Assembly (NCBI GenBank): GCA_963082975.1
Contig: OY720344.1
Coordinates: 31,779,172 to 31,843,171 of the forward strand
Source of the DNA: Labia minor
Taxonomy: Eukaryota > Arthropoda > Insecta > Dermaptera > Spongiphoridae
Length of the DNA stretch: 64,000 bases
Reading direction: 5' to 3'
Made by a program: the position numbers and the translations under genes. Positions within the stretch are counted from its first letter, which is position 1, and every line of letters starts with the position of its first letter. Under the pieces are notes generated by a model. It did not search any database. It saw nothing but the letters and a program-made list of their open reading frames with translations, and was not told where the DNA came from. Below are positions 1 through 14,550 of the stretch, piece by piece.

Positions 1-600
1 TTTATAAGGCTTATTATTATTCATTCATTTGTGTGTCTTGTTAAATCGAATATATTGACCCTTTTCTTATTACTATAAAAAATCAGGGCTTTAAATAATA
101 GAAAAAATTGAAATTACTCAAAACTAAAAAAAATATGTTTTTACTCAGGTTTTTATACCATAAACATTCTACTTTTAAAATATCTATGAAAGTGATTTTG
201 AATCATTAGCCTACATTTCACTTGTTACTATTTTTTAAAAACTTTTTATATATTTTTGTCATTGAAATATTAGGAGAATTTTAATAGTTTATATATAAAT
301 ATATATATTTTATATTTTTCAAAAAAAAAATGGAAAATGATTCAATATCACAAAATTAAACACCAGAATAGAGATCTAGATTTGCATTTATTTGTATTTT
401 TTTCTTCTTTAAGACTTAATTACTGATTCATGCTCAGCCTAATTTGTTGTAAATAATTAATTGTAAAGGATAAATTTATGTGAATATATATCTTAGTAAA
501 TAAATCATTATCAAATATATCAAGATTCAATTTATAATTAATTCAATTAAATTATTTTTAAAGTATATTTTATTTTCCTTAATTACAAATTCCCTTGAAT
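1..600. other. AT-rich stretch without a gene
   Basis: Nothing coding is visible on either strand. The stretch is dominated by A/T runs and short TA repeats. It lies beyond the 3' end of the minus-strand elongin C gene. Confidence 0.6.
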
Positions 601-773
601 TAAGGCGGATTTACATGAAGAGTTTTCTCGCGAGAGTACTGACTATTATATTTACTCTCAAGATATAATCAAGCTTTTTAGCCACTCTCGAGCTATAAAT
701 GTAATGAAAAATTAAGAGTGGCTTACACTGTCGTTGCTCTTGTGAGATAACTCTTAGTGTAAACCCGTCTTTA
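601..773. mobile_element. MITE-like element with terminal inverted repeats
   Basis: The left end (601-624, beginning TAAGGCGGATTTACAT) is an imperfect inverted match to the right end (749-773, ending TGTAAACCCGTCTTTA). About 20 of 24 positions pair by eye. The inside (about 125 bp) is non-coding and richer in G+C than its surroundings. The size and the paired ends fit a non-autonomous DNA transposon. A short TTA/TAA target duplication is possible but not certain. The superfamily was not assigned. Confidence 0.6.
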
Positions 774-1853
774 GAAGGCACAAATATCTAAGTCTATGTC
801 TTCTAAGCACCCATATACAACAAAATAATGATACATACACACAGAATTATTTTAAATTTGTCTATATATATGATGTATTTATTATATATATAAATAAAAC
901 TTAATTTTTATTTTAGTCTTATTCGATTATCTAGATCAGCGTTTCGCAGTTTATATATCAATAATGATGTAGGAAAGTAAGAAAAAAAAAAGAAAAATAG
1001 AATGAAAGAAATTTTGAATATAATGAAAAGGAAAAAGCTATCAAGTTAAAATAATGTTTTTTTAATCTAAAAATTATATATTTCATTAAAAACAAAAACT
1101 TTAGAAATTATTTGAATCAATTTACTAATATCATATTAGTCGAGAAAGTTATCCTCGTCGTTTTATTTAAAACTATCAGACCCATATCAAAATTTGATGT
1201 TTCTTTTGTCAGTCCTTTTATTAAATCTGTCTTGATATTTCTTTTTTTTTAATTTAATTAAAAATGTATAATTACCAAACTTGTCAATTCTATTTGCATA
1301 TCTCGTAAAAATAAATATAACTTAGAGAGTATTATTAATCTACAAACACATAGTGGAAGTGAGGTTAGGCAAAGTGGAAGTGATACAAATTGAAGGGGTA
1401 CACGAATAAAATAAGAAACGCTAATCTAGATTAATAATTAAAAAAATGATTTAATAAATTTTTTAACCAGGTCAAGTTTTAATTATGAAATTATTTTATT
1501 TTGAGCTAGCCTGGTTTATTAAGATGTTGATTTTTCTATTAACTAGTTAGCATAGAGGTGAGGTAAGCTAAACAGCCCCTAGGCAACAACACGAAGTTGT
1601 ATCCTTTTTAAAGTAAATTAATTATTTTTTTTATTTTTAATTTATGCTGTTTTTATTATTCAATATTTTTAATTGTTTTTATTTTTAGATAAGTTTGAAA
1701 ATCAATTACAATTAAAATGCTTTTTATGGTAACATATTAAAAAAAAAATATATATAATTATTGATATTTATGGACAGTAACAAAAATTGAGTTACAATTA
1801 CATAAAAATTTTAAATATAAAGCAAATTTTTGAAATCAAAAATATCTAAAAAT
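774..1853. other. AT-rich 3' flank of elongin C
   Basis: No coding region, RNA gene or repeat of note is seen here. The part next to 1853 should contain the 3' UTR of the minus-strand elongin C transcript, but no single polyadenylation signal stands out because AATAAA-like words are frequent. Confidence 0.5.
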
Positions 1854-3465
<1,612 letters not shown>

Positions 3466-4099
3466 TATTAAAACCTTTGAAATAGTTTAAAAAGGTTAGA
3501 ATGAATTTATAAACAGCTTATTTTTGGAAAAATAATTATATGCAACAATGTAATAAGAAATATTGAATAAAAAATTAATAATTGAATAAATGTGTAAAAA
3601 AAATAAAAAAAATTCTTACTTTAATATTTCTTCATTCGAAGAATATACACAATTGAAAATTGAATTGACATTGAATGCGAGAATCCAACTAAGATGCTGG
3701 ACTTTATTAAGCGCTAAAGCAAGAGTGCTTTCAGAAATCCCAAAGTGATAATATAGGCGGCGCTTTCAGAAATCTATAAGTATATTAATATAATATTTAA
3801 TTACTTATAGATTTACTAAAAAAATTTTATTATCCGAATTTTAATAAATATTTTGATATATAAATAATTTAAAATCAGGATCTTACTAGTGTGTTAACTA
3901 TTATTTTATCACTCAGTAAATTAGAAAATCTTTATATGGTTAATAATTATAATTTAAAATAAATGCCTTAAATTTTTTTGAATTAATTATTAGTTACATT
4001 TAAAATAATATTTATAAATTTATATTTTAATATTTTTAATAAACTGATATAAATTTTCATGGACATTTGAAAGAGTGGGAATAAAAACACAAAAACATC
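3466..4099. promoter_or_regulatory. Shared promoter region between elongin C and saxophone
   Basis: The two start codons face away from each other 634 bp apart, so both promoters must lie here unless an upstream exon was missed. The GC-richer core (about 3660-3780) holds GGCGGCGC and two exact copies of GCTTTCAGAAATC at 3727-3739 and 3762-3774. No clear TATA box marks either gene. The bidirectional role is inferred from the geometry. Confidence 0.5.
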
Positions 4100-7000
4100 A
4101 TGGCCTCCCTTAAATTTGTTTCATATTTATTGTTTATATTAACTTTAAATTTATATACAGGTAAGATTATTTAATTACAAATATTTTATATAATAGTAAA
4201 GAATCGTTTTATAAGATATACTGTTTTTAATTATATATTTATTAAAAATTGATCACTTTATATTAATTTGTATATATAGCAAACGTCTTATTGACATCGG
4301 TAGCGTTAAATTTAAACTATTTCAATTTTTTAATAAAATTCAGCTTATAAGCTTTTTTTAATTCAATTTATATTTTTTTTAGCTGAAAGCGTCGCTATGC
4401 ATTCATATATTCTCAATTCAGGTGAAGATCCACCTGAACCTCCAGCTCCACCTGAAACAGTTTCTGAAGAAGACAATGAAGAAAATGATTTATTCAATCA
4501 ATTAAATGATTCTTTACTTAAAGTTCCTTTTAGAAGACCTATTCCACAAAAAACCTATACTTGTTTACAATGTGAACAGCCATCCTGTAATGTCATTACA
4601 CCTTGTTCTGGAGCTTATCAAGTAAGGCAATAAGATTATTTACAAAAATATAGAAAAGAAATCAAGACTTACCTATAAATATTATAATAAAACCAACTAC
4701 AAGATAATGGATAGAATAAAATTACCAAACTAAAAAGGCACAGTTATTTAATAAAACAAATTTAATGAATTAATAATTTACTCTTATTTATTCTAACTAT
4801 TTCTAATGAATTCTATTACTTTTTCAATTTCTTATAATTTTAAACTAAATAAATCTTAAAAAATTATTTATTATTTAGTGAATTATAATAGTTATTATTA
4901 GAGCTTAGTCCTATTTTTATATTCGATATATTTTGTATTTTGTGATTTATATAAAAGTATAATCGCCCTTCGTAAAAATATAAATTGAAGGTATCAACAA
5001 AAATCAATTGCAATGATTATTGCAAAATGGGTTTGATTAAATAAATTTTAAGCTAAGAAAATTTTAACTTTTTTCTTCGAAATTAAATTTAATAATATTT
5101 TCGCCCATTAATTCGTTTTAATTTTGTTAAATTTAAACATTTTTTAAAATAATTATGTAATAATTAATTTATTATAATGGATAAAAGATAAAAATAATCG
5201 TAATATGAATGTTTCCTTTTATAGAAAATTATAAATATATATAATTAATAAACCATATTAATTTTTCATTTATCAAATTGCAATTATCTTTCTAATGTTA
5301 AATCTTTATTATTTAAAGTGCTGGAAAGCTCAAGTTCGGGATTCAGATGGAATTCTTCGTGTATCTCGAGGATGTATAAATGATAGAGACCAAGTTCAAC
5401 TATATTGTAGTACAAGTTCATTTAGTACAAATCAAGGTCACCATAAACGACATACTGGCAGCGAATATGCAATTGTTTGTTGTGAGGGCAATATGTGCAA
5501 CAATGGTTCCTTTCCTGAATTGAAAAGACCTGAATATAGAGGTAGATTATAATTTTTGATCATTTTATATTTTATTATTCATTTCAAATACTTTACTATT
5601 TTATCAATAATTATTAATATTAATGTTTTATTATAACTTTAAGAAGTTGTTCATTTCAACATAGAAATAATAATCTAAATCTTTAAAATAACCACAATAA
5701 AATCTTTATCTTGGTGTGTGTATATTGAATCGTATTTTATCGTATATTAGTTTTTAATTAAAATTTTTGTCTAATCTTAGTAATCTTAATTGATTTTTAT
5801 TAAACAATATCTTGCTTCTTAATCTTTTCTTTTTAAGAAATATATTTAAAATGATATTTTTCGATCATTAAATATATTTTATCATTCTGCATAATGTATC
5901 AATTTTAAAATTTATTTCAGAAATTTCTGCATATCCTGATCAAGCAATTTATATGACAAAATTAACAATAGCAGTTCTTGGACCAGTTTTTGCTCTTGGC
6001 GCAATAGGAGTCATTGTTATTTTACTTATGAGACGTACTCACCGGAAACGTTTGCGATCTCACATTGATCCTGATTATGCCCCAGATGATTTCTTACATC
6101 CAGGCGATTTAAGTCTTCGGGTATATATTTATTCATTAACATTTGTTATTTATTTGTTCCAAATAATTTTAATAATTTTACTTTTTTTTAACCCCACTAT
6201 ATAAGCTAAAATATAGTAAATATTCAAAAGTTTTTAAATTTTCTCAAATATCAATATTTTTTTGAGTTATAAATATGTTTTTATTGTTTGAGCATTTATT
6301 ATGAAAACTTTTAAAATTTTATTTTTTTTAAATAAAAATAATATATATATATAAATATATATATATCACCTTAGGAATTGAGATTCCTAAAAGTCTTTTA
6401 AAATCGATGATTAATTTATTAATAATTCAATTCTGGATATTCTAAAGGCTCTCATATTAATATATATATTAAAATTTTATTTTAGGACTCCCTTACAAGT
6501 GGTTCCGGTTCAGGGCTTCCTTTATTAATCCAACGAACTTTGGCTAAACAAATATCTTTAGCTGAATGTATTGGCAAGGGACGATTTGGGGAAGTTTGGC
6601 GAGGAGTTTTTCATGGGGAAGATGTTGCAGTTAAGATTTTTCATAGTAGAGATGAAGCCTCCTGGTCACGTGAAACTGAGATTTATAGGTAAATTTAATT
6701 TTTTATTTATTAATTTTTTAGTTTTTCAAATAAAATATTTTTTTTAATTTAATTTTTTGATTTTAGCAACATCTTTATGAGGCATGAATCAATACTTGGC
6801 TATATTGGATCAGATATGACTTCTAGAAATTCTTGTACACAATTATGGCTTGTAACTAATCATCATCCACTTGGATCACTTTTTGATTATTTAAATCTAA
6901 AATCTCTTTCACATCAACAAATGATGAAACTGTGCTTAACTGCATCAAAGGGACTAGTGCATCTTCATACTGAAATTTTTGGAACTCAGGTATTTTATAA

Positions 7001-8198
7001 ATAAATTTTTTTTAACTATAAACGTAATCATATTTGTTTCTGCTTTGATTTCAATAATATAGATATTTCTATATTTTTAAACTGGGGTTGGCAAATAATG
7101 TTAGATGGTATACATTAATATGAAATAGAATAAGCAAACGGTATTTGTATGTCAAAAATCATTTGGAAAAATTACACTTCCAGTTTTTTAAAATTAGATG
7201 AATTTATATTTTTATAAAAGATTTGAAGGTCTAGTTTTTCTCTTCTGCTTTCCTCCAGTTACTCACCGTTGTTTTAAAGAATTATTGTAGCTATTTTTAT
7301 TTCAGCATAAATAAATACATAATTTTAATTTTTAGGGTAAACCAGCAATAGCTCACAGGGATATTAAATCCAAAAATATTCTAGTTACTATCCATGGAAC
7401 TTGTGTCATCGCAGATTTTGGATTGGCAGTAACCCATGTACAAGCAACAGGGGAACTACATGTAGCTCCCAATCCTCGAGTGGGAACTAAGCGATACATG
7501 AGTCCTGAAGTTCTTGATGAAAGGTATTATAATATTGAATGATTATTTATATTGAATACTTCACCTACTACCTCGGATGAAATTGCTTTCCCAGAAATTT
7601 CTTCTATTTTCACTTTCTACTTAAAATTAATTTAAATAATCTCCTTTCTACATCGTTATAAAGATTGTTTTATCGAATATTAAATTAATCAAAAATATTC
7701 AATACCTAAGAACAAATATTTCTAAATATATTTAATTTTGTTAATATTTCCAGCATAAAACTAAGCTGTTTTGAAGCATATCGAAGAGCTGATGTTTATT
7801 CATTTGGACTTGTCTTGTGGGAGATTTGTCGTCGCACCAAATCCAATGGAATCAGTGAAGATTATAAACCTCCATATTACGACTTTGTTCCTGCTGATCC
7901 TAGTTTTGATGAAATGAAAAAAGTAGTTTCTATAGATAAATTACGTCCTAGTATACCAAACCGTTGGGCATCTAATCCGGTAAGAACAATTTTCTCTATT
8001 AATTACTGATTATTATGCTTTTATTTTCATGATTATAATTTAATAATTTTTTAACAGACATTATCTGGAATGGCCAAAATTATGAAAGAGTGCTGGCATG
8101 ACAATCCAAATGTTCGTCTCCCAGTGCTACGAATCAAAAAATCACTAGTTAAACTCGCAAACGCCGACCTCAACATTCATTTGGATTTTGATCTGTGA
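4100..8198 (+). CDS. sax: BMP type I receptor, saxophone type (ALK1/ALK2 group)
   Basis: This is a single-pass serine/threonine kinase receptor that binds BMP ligands with a type II receptor and phosphorylates Smad1/5-type proteins. Coding exons are 4100-4160, 4383-4621, 5319-5541, 5921-6120, 6486-6688, 6767-6989, 7336-7523, 7754-7979 and 8058-8198; all phases close and give 567 residues (Drosophila Sax is about 570). In order: signal peptide 1-20; an acidic, proline-rich linker about 34-56; a cysteine-rich ligand-binding domain from Cys81 to Cys160, ending in the CCEGNMCNN cysteine box; a membrane span about 188-211; GS motif TSGSGSGLP at 245-253; then the kinase with GKGRFGEV at 271-278, Lys291, HRD 390-392 and DFG 410-412. 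The L45-type segment [11 protein letters not shown] and the C-terminal [12 protein letters not shown] ending favour Sax over Thickveins or Baboon. Key catalytic residues are intact. The start follows from the signal peptide. Confidence 0.95.
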
Positions 8199-10054
8199 TT
8201 ATTTTTTCATCAATTAGTTTTACTCTCGCTGTCCCCCCCTCCCCCTCCCAAATATACATTCAATTTTATTTTTTATCTTTATTTTTTTGTTGAAACTGTA
8301 ATTATAATATATTGTATTTGTATATATAGATATATTAAGAGTGTGAATATTCACACATATAGGGAGACAAAGAAAAATTTTTTTTTATTTATTTCTTTTT
8401 ATTATAAATGTGCCATCTTTATTTGTATATATTTCGTGCCAACATGTCAATAATAGGTTTTTTTATAAAGATAAATACAGGGTGTTGTAAAAATTTATGT
8501 GAAACTTTAAATATTTTCTTTTAATTTAATATTAAATTATATCTATCTATTAAAAGTGTCATAGCTAAGTAGATTATCTATTAGTTTATTATAAAAGCAA
8601 TAACTAAAAAGTAAATAAATACAAAAACAAAATAAATATATTTGGCAATACTTATTTTTAAATTTTGTTTATAAATTTGTTTAGTTAGCTTTACATATAT
8701 AATAATCTCTTTAACCTAGGGTTTACCCAATATTTATAACATTTTTATATTAATTTTAAAAATATACTCTGTTATTTAATTAATTTTTTTTTTTATAAAA
8801 TGTCAATTTTGTCATTTTTGAATGAAGAGAGATTTTACTAAAATTAGGAATATAGATTGTATTTATCTAGGAATGGTTCCGGGTTGTCTGAGATTTGATG
8901 TCAGATGAATGTAAACACAAACCATACAATTAAATATTTTTATGACGAAAGAATATCTGTTATAATCATTAAGAGGCAAGGACTCTTAACTATATATATC
9001 ATGACAATTTTATATTAATTGGCAAAGATATTTCGTTTTAATATTCTTAAATTTTTATGTTCTTTTATTAAAATAACAATCATATATATTCTTATACCTT
9101 AGAATCTTACATTCAAACATTTTTTTCACAGTATTCTTTACATTTTAGTATTTATTCCATTTCTATCAAGTATTATTAAGGTTCATTTCTTTTTTAATTT
9201 TATTTAAAAATAATATTTTTTATTTAAATATATGCCATTTTTTATTCTCTCATTCGAAAACTATGTACTATTTTAATTATTATTTTACTCCTTATAAAGT
9301 TGACACTTTTAATGAGATATCTATAATATTCACAATTAATATATATATACATATTATTTTTAATTTACACCTAAAAAAATAATTGCTCACTTATTGTAAA
9401 TAAATATCAATTGCAAATATATATATATATATATTGTTTTTGATTAAAATATATAATATATATTATAGGCCTACAATCTTTAAGCATTTGTTATTGGTGA
9501 AATATTTTTAAGTTTAATGAAAACAAAAATAATTCACTAATTAAATAATTCAATATTGAAAGAATAATTTTAAATTTTTAATAACTGTAACATATCAGAT
9601 GAATTAAGTTTGAAAATATCTCATATCAAATTATTTTTTAAGTTTTTAATTTTCAAGATTATTATTTAAGTGAATACTCAAAATAAAAAAATAAATAAAT
9701 ATATTTATCAACTTCAAGTAATAATAATTTGTAAAGGATATTACTTTAATATTCTTTGCAAGTGCCAATTTATCAATCATTGAATGCATTGAATGTATAA
9801 ATGTCCCATAAACATAATCATTTGATCCACAAATTAAAAACATAATCCTAGTTCATTTATTAATGTATTCCATATTATTTATATAATCATGTTTTAATTT
9901 ATCATTCAGAATCTGTTATTATCATCTGTAAATATTGTATCATATGTATCTATATCGTGAAAGAAGCAATATTATATAATAAAATATATATATATATATA
10001 TAATTTAATTTATTTTTTAAAAAAATTTTGTTTTTAGGAATATTCTATATTATT
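8199..10054. other. 3' flank of saxophone; AT-rich intergenic DNA
   Basis: The proximal part should be the sax 3' UTR; it contains a pyrimidine-rich stretch just after the stop (about 8233-8250). At 8476 the word TACAGGGTGTTGTAAAAA resembles one end of a Tc1/mariner MITE, but no matching second end was found. The rest is AT-rich with TA microsatellites. A minus-strand open stretch at 9747-9843 could not be tied to a gene. Confidence 0.5.
8341..8356. repeat. Perfect 16-bp palindrome
   Basis: GTGTGAATATTCACAC equals its own reverse complement. It lies about 140 bp after the sax stop codon, so it is probably in the 3' UTR. No function can be assigned. Confidence 0.8.
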
Positions 10055-10316
10055 TGATACTAGCTGCTTCGAGCGCCTTCGGTGCTCTCCACACCTAGAC
10101 GGAGGCTCCGCCCCCTGTACCCCCCCCCCTAGTGTCCCTATTCTGAGCTATAACCATCTAACTCCTACCCTGTCCCATCTCTCTCACGTTCCTTCCTACC
10201 ACAGACTATCTATAAGATGTCCCCACTCCGGGTTAAATTTTGAAGCAAAGTTTTAGCACATCGCGCCACCTGGTATCGTCCTCGGCTAACTAATTTTATA
10301 AAAAATCGGGCTTGTG
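10055..10316. mobile_element. Composite interspersed-repeat fragment
   Basis: The sequence is much more GC-rich than its surroundings. It opens with ACTAGCTGCTTCGAGCGCC. Positions about 10125-10210 match the 3' part of the retrotransposon relic at 13520-14550 (for example the shared word CCCATCTCTCTCAC). The end (about 10258-10310, GCGCCACCTGG to AAAAATCGGGCTT) resembles the repeat near 12290-12400. It therefore looks like nested or fused repeat pieces. No intact ORF is present. Confidence 0.5.
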
Positions 10317-10386
10317 TGTGTGCGTGTGTGTGATTTTTTTTTTTTTTTTTTTTTTTCTTTTTTTTTTTTTCTTTTTTTTTTTTTTA
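10311..10386. repeat. TG microsatellite followed by poly-T tract
   Basis: A short GT/TG run with one interruption is followed by more than 50 bases of almost pure T broken by single C residues. It adjoins the composite repeat on its left. Confidence 0.85.
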
Positions 10387-11394
10387 AGGAATATTGTGAA
10401 TGTTGGGAATTAAAAAATTGTAGAATGAAAAATTATCTATATGGAGATAAATATTGGTTTAATTTCCAAATAAATAATTTTTAATTAAACTGAAAATTTT
10501 CTACAATCTTTTTATGTAATTAACATATCTAAAAGAAACGAATAATTTTTTATGTATATAAACAATATATATTTGAAAATTAATAAAAATTATAAAATTA
10601 TATTTACAAATTATGTGATCTCACTATTAAACATATCTTATTTACATATTGTTTTTTCATATATTGTGAGACGTATAAATGTACATCTTTGAAAATAGTT
10701 TTATTATTAAATACACAAAACATATTATCTTGGGTTACTTTCTGAGGTATCACTCCACGGTTTAACTTTTTCTTCTTGCTTGTTGTAAAATCGCTGTTTT
10801 CATGATTAATCCATCTGAGAAATGATAACAAATAATTTTAAAATAGTTTAATATATATGTTTGGAATATCGAATTTTAAGTACATGGGTTGATCGACAGG
10901 TTATAAATATGGTCTGTTTAATAAAAACTTAGCCTATTGTCTTGGATCAGGTATACGAAGAATAGTTAAATTAGAAAGAAACTCGTTCATTTTCAATAGA
11001 CAACATATAATAATAATATATTCAAATATTTTATTTTATATGTACATAATTCAGTAATACTGATTATTAATGTAAATATAAATAATAATATTTAATATGG
11101 CAAATATCTAAAATTTTGTAAATAAAAAAAATATTTAATAATATATTAATAAATTTAATATTAATATAAAATAATTTATATAATAAAATTTTACTTACTG
11201 TAGGCATGTTTGCAATTGCTGCCTTCGGATTTCGAATTTTTATGCACGATGTAGTCTGTGGCGAGGGGACAATGACACACATGGACTCACAACTGCTCAC
11301 AACTGGGGGATGATTTTACAAGTCCAAGAAAATAAATTCAAATTTTATCTTCTGCAGTAGTGCGATCTCGAGAGCGCCTGGGGAGTTAAAAATT
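10387..11394. other. Intergenic DNA with unassigned minus-strand open stretches
   Basis: Two minus-strand open stretches (10608-10820 and 11190-11280) have plausible splice signals. The first follows an acceptor-like TTTCTCAG; the second ends at CCTACA before GTAAGT. Their phases do not join, and I recognise no protein family. They may be exons of an unknown gene or chance. Confidence 0.2.
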
Positions 11395-11960
11395 GGATGC
11401 CTGCAGCGCCAACTATTTATGTCCTAGCACACTAAAAACATGGGTTCAAAGGCTGCCTAAGAGTGGGATGGACCTGCTTCCTACATTGTCCGCCCTGTTC
11501 ACAATTGGTCTTCCAAACGGACGTTTTCCAATCGAACTCCCTACCAATATATTTTTCCTCTACCATTCTAGGCATGTGCCCTGCCGATCCCAGCCTTCTC
11601 GCTTTTATAACCCTAACTATATCTAGAGATGCATAGAGGTCATGCAATTCCTTGTTATGCAGTCTCCGCCATTCCCCGGAGTCCTCATCTTTCTTTGGCC
11701 CATAAATGCTGGGAAGAATCCTATTCTCAAATACTCTGAATATACTCTCATCTCCCAGGGTTATAGACCATGCCTCCCACCCATATAATACAATTAATAA
11801 TTTAATAATTTTGATCCCCTTTGATAATAATTTCCAGATTGCAACCTCGATTTAAATTCTTTGCAAATATTATTCTCTCTGATACTAATTATTTTGTCTT
11901 ATCACTATTAATTTCAAAACCCATCAATTTTCCTGCCTAGATTAATTTTTTTATGCTACT
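11395..11960 (-). pseudogene. Degenerate non-LTR retrotransposon fragment (family A)
   Basis: Read on the minus strand, this matches the C-terminal part of a non-LTR reverse-transcriptase polyprotein. The minus-strand reading includes LYASLDIVRVIKARRL, matching LHASPDIVRIIKSRRL in the copy at 13520-14550. The plus-strand words TCTTTGGCCCA, AATGCTG and AAATACTCT also recur between the copies. The reading frame is broken, the 3' end is missing relative to that copy, and the upstream part fades into AT-rich sequence. It is a dead fragment. Confidence 0.75.
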
Positions 11961-13519
11961 TTAAATGTTATTAATTTATTTAAAAAAAATCAAAGTAAAC
12001 AAAATAAAAATAAAATATAAAATTAGCATAACACTAAACTACTATAAAAATAATATTAAAAAATATATTTTATATTAATATCTTACGTGAAAATCCAATT
12101 AGGAGATCAAATTTTCTTAATTAAAATAATTTACTCACATAATCTTAAAAATTAATAGTATTAAATTATAGCCGTAATGTGAATGTTTTCAAAGTTTAAA
12201 AGGCCAATAAGATCAATTGAGATATTGTAAATATCAATAGATATATAAAAAGATTTTTATCTGCACATTGCTCAGAATTTAAATTATCGCCACCAGCGCC
12301 TCTATGATCTAGTATGGTAACTAAACTATTTTTAATTAATTATTCTTTATAATTTTTTTAAAATTTTTCTAATTCAAAAATCGATAATCGGGCTTCGAGG
12401 TCTGGTGGCCAGCCCCTTTGTGCTTCCGTGTAAAAAATTCCAGGTCCCTGCGTGCGATAGATTTGGCTGGAGAGCTCGGTCAGACAGACAGACACATTAC
12501 ACTTGCTTTTATTATTATAGATATCGTTTAATAGAGGCAACAGACTAGATCATTTATTTTATTATATCCACTCCGGCAGTACATCTTTCATTCCTTTTCA
12601 TTTTTATTTAATTTTCTTCTCTAATTGATCCCAAGAAAAAAATTTTTTTTAAAAGGATACTTGAAATTATAATCATTTTAAATCTATAAATATGTATTAA
12701 TTTGATATTTCTGCTTGTTTTTAAAGATTTTAATATTTAATATGTTTTTTAATATATTAATCCTTTCATGGGAAAAATTATCTACCGTTCATAATTTCCA
12801 TTAATTTTTTTTTATTTTTCTTATAGATTGATTTGCAATGTAAAAAGAAAAAAGAAACAATATATAGTATTTTGGTTGCCAATCTTTTGTTGTACATAAC
12901 AAATTTCAATAAAGTTTTATTTCTGAAATTTTTATACTTTTCCTTATTAAAAGAATGAAATCTAAATAATAATAAAATAGTTTTGTAATAAGTTTTTGTT
13001 AAGAAAAACAAATTGTAAAATTACACCTAAAGAGAAAAATGAAATATTTATTCAAATTTAACGATTTTTTTTTAAATAAAATTATTTGTATATATATATT
13101 AAACTACGTGTACATTTAAATTTTTTAATTAAAAAAATAATGTTAAATACATCAAATATTTATTTATTAAGCATTAATGGATTCTTTATACGATTTATAC
13201 GATAAGTAAGTTACCCCAAAGAAAGCAAAATTGTTTTCATCAGCTTACAAGGCTTTCATTTCGCCACTGTTTTGGGATCCTTCTGGAATTTTTTTATAGA
13301 TTATCTGTAAAATCACTATTCTATTCAGAAGAGTACTTACTACCAATTACTATTGAAATAGATCAGTATAAAATTGCAGTAAATAGACCGCATTTTGTGA
13401 ATTTAATATATTTTAAAATATATATGTAATTTCGTAATATCCATATTGGTTCATTTCATATTGTTAAAAAAAGTTTAGTTTCTCTCATTTTCTTTCCTTA
13501 ATCACGCCCCCTCCTCCAC
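11961..13519. other. Intergenic DNA with one interspersed repeat
   Basis: Most of this stretch is AT-rich without features. About 12290-12520 is a repeat relic: on the minus strand it starts with CTATAATAATAAAAGC, continues with a GTCTGTCTG run, and ends in AATCGATTT-like sequence. Such ends are common in insect interspersed repeats, but I did not classify it. Confidence 0.45.
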
Positions 13520-14550
13520 TTTTAGTATCTATCTATCTCTGTGGCTTTACGGAACTCGAAAGTTCTTGGCCACAGCAACCACATTTCTCCAAGTGTCCCT
13601 ATATATATCCTGAGCCACAACCACCAAACACCTACCCTTTCCCATCTCTCTCACATCCCTTTCTACATTGTCCACCCACCGCGTCCTTGGTCTTCCAAGC
13701 GGACGTTTCCCAATCGGTCTCCCCACGAATATATTTTTAGTCATTCTTTCCTCTGTCATTCTAGTCACGTGCACTACCCATCGCAGCCTTCTTGATTTTA
13801 TAATTCTAACTATATCTGGAGATGCATGCAATTCCTCGTTTATGCAGTCTCGGCCATTTCGCAGTGATCTCATCTTTCTTTGGCCCACAAATGCTGCGAA
13901 GAATCCTATTCTCAAATACTCTAAATCTCTCCCAGAGTCATAGACATCCATATAATACAACAGACAAAATAATTGTTTTATATTTTAATTTTGACGAGAT
14001 AAACCTCTTTACTGAATGATAACAGGCATTACCCAATTGCAACCTCGTTTTAAATTCTTCTCGAATACGTATTATTATCCTTCGGAATTACAGAGTCTAA
14101 ATAATTTATTTTTTCTACATTTCCAAATTCTACGTTTTGTGCGTTAATACTGTTCTACTCTGTTACTACATATTTTTCTTATCACTATTAATTTCAAGAC
14201 CCACCTCTTTTCCTGCTTCGATTAATTTTTCTACGCAATCTTTAATTTTAATAAAATAATATTCGAGAGTATCTTATACGATGTCGTAAAAAGAGATTCC
14301 CCTGTAGTTTTTGCAATCCGTTCTATAATTCCTTTCTTAAAAAGTGGGATAATAATTTCCTCCTGTCATTCTAATTTAATCTTTTCCTCATACCAGATCG
14401 AAAGAGCTAATTTGTGCATACACCACTTTTAGTATGGTTTTGCTAATGTCTGTCAGGTTAATTAATTCTGTTTTCAAATTCATTTGAATCGAACCGATCC
14501 GCAATAGTATCGCTTCGCTTTAGAAATGTGTTGTTTCTTTTTCCTGCTTC
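13520..14550 (-). pseudogene. 5'-truncated non-LTR retrotransposon (family A, longest copy)
   Basis: On the minus strand the 3' part is open over 13547-13960. It contains LYASP-like and RRLRWVVHVTRM segments, then GRPRTRWVDNVERD, and ends in VAVAKNFRVP before the stop. These are hallmarks of the C-terminal tail of insect non-LTR reverse-transcriptase ORFs. Further upstream (14200-14550) broken reverse-transcriptase remains are visible, such as IIIPLFKKGI near 14340, which corresponds to the region before the usual NYRGIS motif. The 3' terminus ends in CCACAGAGATAGATAG, so the tail is a GATA-type microsatellite. Frameshifts and stops make it non-functional. Confidence 0.85.

Noticed and set aside
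8470-8515. Solo mariner-type MITE end (TACAGGGTGTTGTAAAAA)
   Set aside because: No matching inverted end was found nearby, so an element cannot be delimited.
9646-11300. Minus-strand open stretches at 9747-9843, 10608-10820 and 11190-11280 as exons of one gene
   Set aside because: Splice-like signals exist, but the phases do not join (one combination gives an immediate stop) and no protein family is recognisable.
13541-14019. Plus-strand ORFs over the retrotransposon relic
   Set aside because: They are antisense shadows of the minus-strand reverse-transcriptase remnant.
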